Shown here: one piece after another, positions 50,911-61,577 of the stretch
Layout of the letters: every line of letters begins with the position of its first letter
Numbering within the stretch: the first letter of the stretch is position 1
Origin: Coriaria nepalensis
Lineage: Eukaryota; Streptophyta; Magnoliopsida; Cucurbitales; Coriariaceae
NCBI GenBank assembly: GCA_027186245.1
Contig: CP114482.1
Location: 10,497,209-10,561,208, forward strand
Length of the DNA stretch: 64,000 nt
Direction: 5' to 3'
Position numbers and translations under genes: made by a program
Notes under the pieces: model-generated
What the model was told of the DNA's origin: nothing
The model's input: the letters and a program-made list of their open reading frames with translations, nothing else
Database searches by the model: none

Positions 50911-51621
50911 ATTCGAAATCAATTCAAACGAATTCTATTTTCGCATTTCAAACACGACTTTTGTGCAAAACATGCAATTGATCTATTGAAGGCAATTATG
51001 CATTTGTTTAGCCTTAAAATCATGTCATTGAGTCTTCTCTAGTCATTAAATCATTCGAAATCAATTCAAACGAATTCTATTTTCGCATTTCAAACACGAC
51101 TTTTGTGCAAAACATGCAATTGATCTATTAAAGGCAATTATGCGTTTGTTTAGCCTTAAAATCATGTCATTGAGTCTTCTCTAGTCATTAAATCAATTAA
51201 AAGTAATTCGAAAGAATTTTATTTTTTCGCACTTCAAACACGACTTTCGTTCAGAACTTTCAATTCAATAATTGAAGGCAACTATGCATCTTTTTCGCCT
51301 TAAAATCATGTCATTGAGTCTCTTCTAGTCATCAAATCATTTGAAAGCATTTTGAAGAAATTCTATTTTCGCTCTTCACTCGAGACTTTTGTCCATAACT
51401 TGCCATTGATCTATTCAAGCGAATTATCCACTGTTTATCATTGAAATCATGTCATCGAGTCTCTTCTAGTAATTAAATCATTTCGAAGAAATTTAAACGA
51501 AATCTTTTTTCGCACCTGAACCACGGCTTTTGTGCATAATTTGCAATGGATCTTTTGAAGGCAACTAGGCATTTGTATAGCCTTAAAATCATGTCATTGA
51601 GTCACTTTTAGTCAGTAAATC
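50911..51621 (+). repeat. Short junction between super-repeat copies 3 and 4
   Basis: Five monomers: a lone M1 (50911-51052) and a four-monomer unit at 51053. The lone M1 starts as in the units at 36689 and 45649 (gcatttgtttagcc) but reads ccttaaaatcatg where those have ccttaaaatcttg, then runs into M1 at 51053. It is thus chimeric at the box. The unit at 51053 is like the chimeric units 43231 and 45080 but has tttttcgcc in M2. This is a second, independent M1-M1 junction type without the aatgatgcg marker. Confidence 0.85.
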
Positions 51622-52759
51622 ATTCGAAATCAATTCAAACGAATTCTATTTTCGCATTTCAAACACGACTTTTGTGCAAAACATGCAATTGATCTATTGA
51701 AGGCAATTATGCATTTGTTTAGCCTTAAAATCTTGTCATTGAGTCTTCTCTAGTCATTAAATCAATTAAAAGTAATTCGAAAGAATTCTATTTTTTCGCA
51801 CTTCAAACACGACTTTCGTTCAGAACTTTCAATTCAATAATTGAAGGCAACTATGCATCTTTTTAGCCTTAAAATCATGTCATTGAGTCTCTTCTAGTCA
51901 TCAAATCATTTGAAAGCATTTTGAACAAATTCTATTTTCGCTCTTCAATCGAGACTTTTGTGCATAACTTGCAATTGATGTTTTCAAGCAAATTATCCAT
52001 TGTTTAACCTTGAAATCATGTCATCGAGTCTCTTCTAGTAATTAAATCATTTCAAAGGAATTTAAACGAAATCTTTTTTCGCACCTCAACCACGGCTTTT
52101 GTGCATAACTTGCAATGGATCTTTTGAAGGCAACTAGGCCTTTGTATAGCCTTAAAATCATGTCATTGAATCACTTTTAGTCAGTAAATCATTCGTAATC
52201 AATTCAAACGAATTCTATTTTCGCATTTCCAACACGACTTTTGTGCAAAACATGCAATTGATCTATTGAAGGCAATTATGCGTTTGTTTAGCCTTAAAAT
52301 CATGTCATTGAGTCTTCTCTAGTCATTAAATCAATTAAAAGTAATTCGAAAGAATTCTATTTTTTCGTACTTCAAACACGACTTTCGTTCAGAACTTTCA
52401 ATTCAATAATTGAAGGAACCTATGCATCTTTTTAGCCTTAAAATCATGTCATTGAGTCTCTTCTAGTCATCAAATCATTTGAAAGCATTTTGAACAAATT
52501 CTATTTTCGCTCTTCAATCGAGACTTTTGTGCATAACTTGCAATTGTTGTTTTCAAGCAAATTATCCATTGTTTAACCTTGAAATCATGTCATCGAGTCT
52601 CTTCTAGTAATTAAATCATTTCAAAGAAATTTAAACGAAATCTTTTTTCGCACCTCAACCACGGCTTTTGTGCATAACTTGCAATGGATCTTTTGAAGGC
52701 AACTAGGCATTTGTATAGCCTTAAAATCATGTCATTGAATCAGTTTTAGTCAGTAAATC

Positions 52760-52901
52760 ATTCGTAATCAATTCAAACGAATTCTATTTTCGCATTTCAA
52801 ACACGACTTTTGTGCAAAACATGCAATTGATCTATTAAAGGCAATGATGCGTTTGTTTAGCCTTAAAATCATGTCATTGAGTCTTCTCTAGTCATTAAAT
52901 C
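52760..52901 (+). repeat. Lone M1 (M1-M1 junction) 7
   Basis: The M1-M1 junction with aaaggcaatgatgcg, in super-repeat copy 4. Number 6 of the series is the variant at 50911-51052. Confidence 0.9.
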
Positions 52902-53897
52902 ATTCGAAATCAATTCAAACGAATTCTATTTTCGCATTTCAAACACGACTTTTGTGCAAAACATGCAATTGATCTATTAAAGGCAATTATGCGTTTGTTT
53001 AGCCTTAAAATCATGTCATTGAGTCTTCTCTAGTCATTAAATCAATTAAAAGTAATTCGAAAGAATTTTATTTTTTCGCACTTCAAACACGACTTTCGTT
53101 CAGAACTTTCAATTCAATAATTGAAGGCAACTATGCATCTTTTTAGCCTTACAATCATGTCATTGAGTCTCTTCTAGTCATCAAATCATTTGAAAGCATT
53201 TTGAACAAATTCTATTTTCGCTCTTCAATCGAGACTTTTGTGCATAACTTGCAATTGATGTTTTCAAGCAAATTATCCATTGTTTAGCCTTGAAATCATG
53301 TCATTGAGTCTCTTTTAGTAATTAAATCATTGCAAAGAAATTTAAACGAAATCTTTTTTCGCACCTCAACCACGGCTTTTGTGCATAACTTGCAATGGAT
53401 CTTTTGAAAGCAACTACGCATTTGTATAGCCTTAAAATCATGTCATTGAATCACTTTTAGTCAGTAAATCATTCGTAATCAATTCAAACGAATTCTATTT
53501 TCGCATTTCAAACACGACTTTTGTGCAAAACATGCAATTGATCTATTGAAGGCAATTATGCGTTTGTTTAGCCTTAAAATCATGTCATTGAGTCTTCTCT
53601 AGTCATTAAATCAATTAAAAGTAATTCGAAAGAATTCTATTTTTTCGCACTTCAAACACGACTTTCGTTCAGAACTTTCAATTCAATAATTAAAGGCAAC
53701 TATGCATCTTTTTAGCCTTAAAATCATGTCATTGAGTCTCTTCTAGTCATCAAATCACTTGAAAGTATTTTGAACAAATTCTATTTTCGCTCTTCAATCG
53801 AAACTTTTGTGCATAACTTGCAATTGATGTATTCAAGCAAATTATCCATTGTTTAGCCTTGAAATCATGTCATCGAGTCTCTTCTAGTAATTAACTC

Positions 53898-54039
53898 ATT
53901 TCAAAGAAATTTAAATGAAATCTTTTTTCGCACCTGAACCACGGCTTTTGTGCATAATTTGCAATGGATTTTTTGTAGGCAACTCGTTATTTGTATAGCC
54001 TTAAAATCATGTCATTGAATCACTTTTAGTCAGTAAATC
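53898..54039 (+). repeat. Tagged M4 variant, copy 4
   Basis: The tagged M4 (aaatgaaatc, ggattttttgtaggc, tcgttatttg), fourth and last occurrence in the window. Confidence 0.85.
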
Positions 54040-55887
54040 ATTCGTAATCAATTCAAACGAATACTATTTTCGCATGTCGAACACGACTTTTGTGCAAAAC
54101 ATGCAATTGAGCTATTGAAGGCAATTATGCGTTTGTTTTGCCTTAAAATCATGTCATTGAGTCTTCTCTAGTCATTAAATCAATTAAAAGTAATTCGAAA
54201 GAATTCTATTTTTTCGCACTTCAAACACGACTTTCGTTCAGAACCTTCAATTCAATAATTGAAGGCAACTACGCATCTTTTTAGCTTTAAAATCATGTCA
54301 TTGAGTCTCTTCTAGTCATCAAATCATTTGAAAGCGTTTTGAACAAATTCTATTTTCGCTCTTCAATCGAGACTTTTGTGCATAACTTGCAATTGATGTA
54401 TTCAAGCAAATTATCCATTGTTTATCATTGAAATCATGTCATTGAGTCTCTTTTAGTAATTAACTCATTTCAAAGAAATTCGAACGAAATCTTTTTTCGC
54501 ACTTGAACCAATACTTTCGTGCATAATTTGCAATGGATCTTTTGAAGGCAACTAGGCATTTGTATTGCCTTAAAATCATGTCATTGAGTCACTTTTAGTC
54601 ATTAAATCATTCGAAATCAATTCAAACGAATTCTATTTTCGCATTTCAAACATGACTTTTGTGCAAAACATGCAATTGATCTATTAAAGGCAATTATGCG
54701 TTTGTTTAGGCTTAAAATCATGTCACTGAGTCTTCTCTAGTCATTAAATCAATTAAAAGTAATTCGAAAGAATTTTATTTTTTCGCACTTCAAACACGAC
54801 TTTCGTTCAGAACTTTCAATTCAATAATTGAAGGCAACTATGCATCTTTTTAGCCTTAAAATCATTTCATTCAGTCTCTTCTAGTCATCAAATCATTTGG
54901 AAGCATTTTGAACAAATCTATTTTCGCTCTTCAATCGAGACTTTTGTGCATAACTTGCAATTGATGTATTCAAGCAAATTATCCATTGTTTAGCCTTGAA
55001 ATCATGTCATTGAGTCTCTTTTAGAAATTAAATCATTTCAAAGAAATTCGAACGAAATCTTTTTTCGCACCTGAACCACGGCTTTCGTGCATAATTTGCA
55101 ATCGATCTTTTGACGGCAACTAGGCATTTGTATAGCCTTAAAATCTTGTCATTGAGTCACTTTTAGTCAGTAAATCGTTCGAAATCAATTCAAACGAATT
55201 GTATTTTCGCATTTCAAACCCGACTTTTGTGCAAAACATGCAATTGATCTATTGAAGGGAATTATGCGTTTGTTTAGCCTTAAAATCATGTCATTGAGTC
55301 TTCTCTAGTCATTAAATCAATTAAAAGTAATTCGAAAGAATTCTATTTTTTTGCACTTCAAACACGACTTTCGTTCAGAACTTCCAGCTCAACAATTGAA
55401 GGCAACTATGCATCTTTTTCGCCTTAAAATCATGTCATTGAGTCTTTTCTAGTCATCAAATCATTTAAAAGCATTACGAACAAATTCTATTTTCGCTCTT
55501 CAATCGAGACTTTTGTGGATAACTTGCAATTGATCTATTCAAGCAAATTATACATTGTTTAGCCTTGAAATCATGTCATGGAGTCTCTTCTAGTAATTAA
55601 ATCATTTCGAAGAAATTTAAACGAAATCTCTTTTCGCACCTGAACCACGGCTTTTGTGCATAATTTGCAATGGATCTTTTGAAGGTAACTAGGGATTTGT
55701 ATAGCCTTAAAATCATGTCATTGAGTCACTTTTAGTCATTAAATCATTCGAAATCAATCCAAACGAATTCTATTTTCGCATTTCGAACACGACTTTTGTG
55801 TAAAACATGCAATTGATCTACTGAAGGCAATTATGCGTTTGTTTAGCCTTAAAATCATGTCATTGAGTCTTCTCTAGTCATTAAATC

Positions 55888-58732
55888 AATTAAAAGTAAT
55901 TCGAAAGAATTCTATTTTTTTGCACTTCAAACACGACTTTCGTTCAGAACTTCCAATTCAACAATTGATGGAAACTATGCATCTTTTTCGCCTTAAAATC
56001 ATGTCATTGAGTCTTTTCTAGTCATCAAATCATTTAAAAGCATTACGAACAAATTCTATTTTCGCTCTTCAATCGAGACTTTTGTGGATAACTTGCAATT
56101 GATCTATTCAAGTAAATTATCCATTGTTTAGCCTTGAAATCATGTCATGGAGTCTCTTCTAGTAATTAAATCATTTCGAAGAAATTTAAACGACATCTTT
56201 TTTCGCACCTGAACCACGGCTTTTGTGCATAATTTGTAATGGATCTTTTGAAGGCAACTAGGCATTTGTATAGCCTTAAAATCATGTCATTGAGTCACTT
56301 TTGGTCAGTAAATCGTTCGAAATCAATTCAAACGAATTCTATTTTCGCATTTCAAACCCGACTTTTGTGCAAAACATGCAATTGATCTATTGAACGCAAT
56401 TATGCGTTTGTTTAGCCTTAAAATCATGTCATTGAGTCTTCTCTAGTCATTAAATCAATTAAAAGTAATTCGAAAGAATTCTATTTTTTCGCACTTCAAA
56501 CACGACTTTCGTTCAGAACTTTCAATTCAATAATTGAAGGCAGCTATGCATCTTTTTAGCCTTAAAATCATGTCATTGAGTCTCTTCTAGTCATCAAATC
56601 ATTTGAAAGCATTTTGAAGAAATTCTATTTTCGCTCTTCACTCGAGACTTTTGTCCATAACTTGCAATTGATCTATTCAAGCGAATTATCCACTGTTTAT
56701 CATTGAAATCATGTCATCGAGTCTCTTCTAGTAATTAAATCATTTCGAAGAAATTTAAACGAAATCTTTTTTCGCACCTGAACCACGGCTTTTGTGCATA
56801 ATTTGCAATGGATCTTTTGAAGGCAACTAGGCAGTTGTATAGCCTTAAAATCATGTCATTGAGTCACTTTTAGTCATTAAATCATTCGAAATCAATTCAA
56901 ACGAATTCTATTTTCGCATTTCGGACACGACTTTTGTGCAAAACATGCAATTGATCTATTGAAGGCAACTAGGCGTTTGTTTAGCCTTAAAATCATGTCA
57001 TTGAGTCTTCTCTAGTTATTAAATCAATTAAAAGTAATTCGAAAGAATTCTATTTGTTCGCACTTCAGACACGACTTTCGTTCCGAACTTTCAATTCAAT
57101 AATTGAAGGCAACTATGCATCTTTTTAGCCTTAAAATCATGTCATTGAGTCTCTTCTAGTCATCAAATCATTTGAAAGCATTTTGAAGAAATTCTATTTT
57201 CGCTCTTCACTCGAGACTTTTGTCCATAACTTGCCATTGATCTATTCAAGCGAATTATCCACTGTTTATCATTGAAATCATGTCATCGAGTCTCTTCTAG
57301 TAATTAAATCATTTCCAAGAAATTTAAACGAAATCTTTTTTCGCACCTGAACCACGGCTTTTGTGCATAATTTGCAATGGATCTTTTGAAGGCAACTAGG
57401 CATTTGTATAGCCTTAAAATCATGTCATTGAGTCACTTTTAGTCAGTAAATCATTCGAAATCAATTCAAACGAATTCTATTTTCGCATTTCAAACACGAC
57501 TTTTGTGCAAAACATGCAATTGATCTATTGAAGGCAATTATGCATTTGTTTAGCCTTAAAATCTTGTCATTGAGTCTTCTCTAGTCATTAAATCAATTAA
57601 AAATAATTCGAAAGAATTCTATTTTTTCGCACTTCAAACACGACTTTCGTTCAGAACTTGAAATTCAATAATTGAAGGCAACTATGCATCTTTTTAGCCT
57701 TAAACTCATGTCATTGAGTCTCTTCTAGTCATCAAATCATTTGAAAGCATTTTGAAGAAATTCTATTTTCGCTCTTCACTCGAGACTTTTGTCCATAACT
57801 TGCAATTGATCTATTCAAGCAAATTATCCATTGTTTAGCCTTGAAATCATGTCATCGAGTCTCTTCTAGTAATTAAATCATTTCAAAGAAATTTAAACGA
57901 AATCTTTTTTCGCACCTGAACCACGGCTTTTGTGCATAATTTGCAATGGATCTTTTGAAGGCAACTAGGCATTTGTTTAGCCTTAAAATCATGTCATTGA
58001 GTCACTTTTAGTCAGTAAATCATTCGAAATCAATTCAAACGAATTCTATTTTCGCATTTCAAACACGACTTTTGTGCAAAACATGCAATTGATCTATTGA
58101 AGGCAATTATGCGTTTGTTTGGCCTTAAAATCATGTCATTGAGTCTTCTCTAGTCATTAAATCAATTAAAAGTAATTCGAAAGAATTCTATTTTTTCGCA
58201 CTTCAAACACGACTTTCGTTCAGAACTTCCAATTCAACAATTGATGGCAACTATGCATCTTTTTCGCCTTAAAATCATGTAATTGAGTCTCTTCTAGTCA
58301 TCAAATCATTTAAAGCCATTACGAACAAATTCTATTTTCGCTCTTTAAACGAGACTTTTGTGGATAACCTTCAATTGATCTATTCAAGCGAATTATCCAT
58401 TGTTTAGCCTTGAAATCATGTCATCGAGTCTCTTCTAGTAATTAAATCATTTCGAAGAAATTTAAACGAAATCTTTTTTCGCACCTGAACCACGGCTTTT
58501 GTGCATAATTTGCAATGGATCTTTTGAAGGCAACTAGGCATTTGTATAGCCTTAAAATCATGTCATTGAGTCACTTTTAGTCAGTAAATCATTCGAAATC
58601 AATTCAAACGAATTCTATTTTCGCATTTCAAACACGACTTTTGTGCAAAACATGCAATTGATCTATTGAAGCCAATTATGCATTTGTTTAGCCTTAAAAT
58701 CATGTCATTGAGTCTTCTCTAGTCATTAAATC
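55888..58732 (+). repeat. 2845-bp tandem duplication (20 monomers), first copy
   Basis: It runs from M2 of the unit at 55746 through units 56315, 56884, 57453 and 58022 to M1 of 58591. It contains the tttcggacacg/ttgttcgcacttcagac unit, a unit with aacttgaaattcaataattg in M2, and a unit with gtttggcc, gccattacgaac, tctttaaacgag and ggataaccttc. It overlaps the right end of super-repeat copy 4, so it arose after or together with that copy. Confidence 0.85.
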
Positions 58733-61577
58733 AATTAAAAGTAATTCGAAAGAATTCTATTTTTTTGCACTTCAAACACGACTTTCGTTCAGAACTTCCA
58801 ATTCAACAATTGATGGAAACTATGCATCTTTTTCGCCTTAAAATCATGTCATTGAGTCTTTTCTAGTCATCAAATCATTTAAAAGCATTACGAACAAATT
58901 CTATTTTCGCTCTTCAATCGAGACTTTTGTGGATAACTTGCAATTGATCTATTCAAGTAAATTATCCATTGTTTAGCCTTGAAATCATGTCATGGAGTCT
59001 CTTCTAGTAATTAAATCATTTCGAAGAAATTTAAACGACATCTTTTTTCGCACCTGAACCACGGCTTTTGTGCATAATTTGTAATGGATCTTTTGAAGGC
59101 AACTAGGCATTTGTATAGCCTTAAAATCATGTCATTGAGTCACTTTTGGTCAGTAAATCGTTCGAAATCAATTCAAACGAATTCTATTTTCGCATTTCAA
59201 ACCCGACTTTTGTGCAAAACATGCAATTGATCTATTGAACGCAATTATGCGTTTGTTTAGCCTTAAAATCATGTCATTGAGTCTTCTCTAGTCATTAAAT
59301 CAATTAAAAGTAATTCGAAAGAATTCTATTTTTTCGCACTTCAAACACGACTTTCGTTCAGAACTTTCAATTCAATAATTGAAGGCAGCTATGCATCTTT
59401 TTAGCCTTAAAATCATGTCATTGAGTCTCTTCTAGTCATCAAATCATTTGAAAGCATTTTGAAGAAATTCTATTTTCGCTCTTCACTCGAGACTTTTGTC
59501 CATAACTTGCAATTGATCTATTCAAGCGAATTATCCACTGTTTATCATTGAAATCATGTCATCGAGTCTCTTCTAGTAATTAAATCATTTCGAAGAAATT
59601 TAAACGAAATCTTTTTTCGCACCTGAACCACGGCTTTTGTGCATAATTTGCAATGGATCTTTTGAAGGCAACTAGGCAGTTGTATAGCCTTAAAATCATG
59701 TCATTGAGTCACTTTTAGTCATTAAATCATTCGAAATCAATTCAAACGAATTCTATTTTCGCATTTCGGACACGACTTTTGTGCAAAACATGCAATTGAT
59801 CTATTGAAGGCAACTAGGCGTTTGTTTAGCCTTAAAATCATGTCATTGAGTCTTCTCTAGTTATTAAATCAATTAAAAGTAATTCGAAAGAATTCTATTT
59901 GTTCGCACTTCAGACACGACTTTCGTTCCGAACTTTCAATTCAATAATTGAAGGCAACTATGCATCTTTTTAGCCTTAAAATCATGTCATTGAGTCTCTT
60001 CTAGTCATCAAATCATTTGAAAGCATTTTGAAGAAATTCTATTTTCGCTCTTCACTCGAGACTTTTGTCCATAACTTGCCATTGATCTATTCAAGCGAAT
60101 TATCCACTGTTTATCATTGAAATCATGTCATCGAGTCTCTTCTAGTAATTAAATCATTTCGAAGAAATTTAAACGAAATCTTTTTTCGCACCTGAACCAC
60201 GGCTTTTGTGCATAATTTGCAATGGATCTTTTGAAGGCAACTAGGCATTTGTATAGCCTTAAAATCATGTCATTGAGTCACTTTTAGTCAGTAAATCATT
60301 CGAAATCAATTCAAACGAATTCTATTTTCGCATTTCAAACACGACTTTTGTGCAAAACATGCAATTGATCTATTGAAGGCAATTATGCATTTGTTTAGCC
60401 TTAAAATCTTGTCATTGAGTCTTCTCTAGTCATTAAATCAATTAAAAATAATTCGAAAGAATTCTATTTTTTCGCACTTCAAACACGACTTTCGTTCAGA
60501 ACTTGAAATTCAATAATTGAAGGCAACTATGCATCTTTTTAGCCTTAAACTCATGTCATTGAGTCTCTTCTAGTCATCAAATCATTTGAAAGCATTTTGA
60601 AGAAATTCTATTTTCGCTCTTCACTCGAGACTTTTGTCCATAACTTGCGATTGATCTATTCAAGCAAATTATCCATTGTTTAGCCTTGAAATCATGTCAT
60701 CGAGTCTCTTCTAGTAATTAAATCATTTCAAAGAAATTTAAACGAAATCTTTTTTCGCACCTGAACCACGGCTTTTGTGCATAATTTGCAATGGATCTTT
60801 TGAAGGCAACTAGGCATTTGTATAGCCTTAAAATCATGTCATTGAGTCACTTTTAGTCAGTAAATCATTCGAAATCAATTCAAACGAATTCTATTTTCGC
60901 ATTTCAAACACGACTTTTGTGCAAAACATGCAATTGATCTATTGAAGGCAATTATGCGTTTGTTTGGCCTTAAAATCATGTCATTGAGTCTTCTCTAGTC
61001 ATTAAATCAATTAAAAGTAATTCGAAAGAATTCTATTTTTTCGCACTTCAAACACGACTTTCGTTCAGAACTTCCAATTCAACAATTGATGGCAACTATG
61101 CATCTTTTTCGCCTTAAAATCATGTAATTGAGTCTCTTTTAGTCATCAAATCATTTAAAGCCATTACGAACAAATTCTATTTTCGCTCTTTAAACGAGAC
61201 TTTTGTGGATAACCTTCAATTGATCTATTCAAGCGAATTATCCATTGTTTAGCCTTGAAATCATGTCATCGAGTCTCTTCTAGTAATTAAATCATTTCGA
61301 AGAAATTTAAACGAAATCTTTTTTCGCACCTGAACCACGGCTTTTGTGCATAATTTGCAATGGATCTTTTGAAGGCAACTAGGCATTTGTATAGCCTTAA
61401 AATCATGTCATTGAGTCACTTTTAGTCAGTAAATCATTCGAAATCAATTCAAACGAATTCTATTTTCGCATTTCAAACACGACTTTTGTGCAAAACATGC
61501 AATTGATCTATTGAAGCCAATTATGCATTTGTTTAGCCTTAAAATCATGTCATTGAGTCTTCTCTAGTCATTAAATC
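58733..61577 (+). repeat. 2845-bp tandem duplication (20 monomers), second copy
   Basis: It runs from M2 of the unit at 58591 through 59160, 59729, 60298 and 60867 to M1 of 61436. Differences from the first copy that I saw: atttcgaag near 60163 against atttccaag near 57318, tgcgattg near 60649 against tgcaattg near 57804, gtatagcc against gtttagcc near 60815/57970, and ctcttttag against ctcttctag near 61139/58294. Confidence 0.85.

Larger units (their letters stand above)
51622..56883 (+). repeat. 5262-bp super-repeat (37 monomers), copy 4
   Basis: Unit starts are 51622, 52191, 52760 (lone M1), 52902, 53471, 54040, 54609, 55177, 55746 and 56315. Relative to copy 3 it is displaced by 5973 bp. 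Private changes that I noticed are aaatcacttgaaag near 53756, cttccagctcaac at 55388, gaaggtaact at 55686 and aatttgtaatgg near 56235; the last is shared with 59080, which belongs to the duplication to the right. Confidence 0.88.

Noticed and set aside
50911..51621. Array break or unique junction between super-repeats
   Set aside because: It first looked like a disruption, but all five monomers are ordinary M1-M4 types joined at the usual box and tail.
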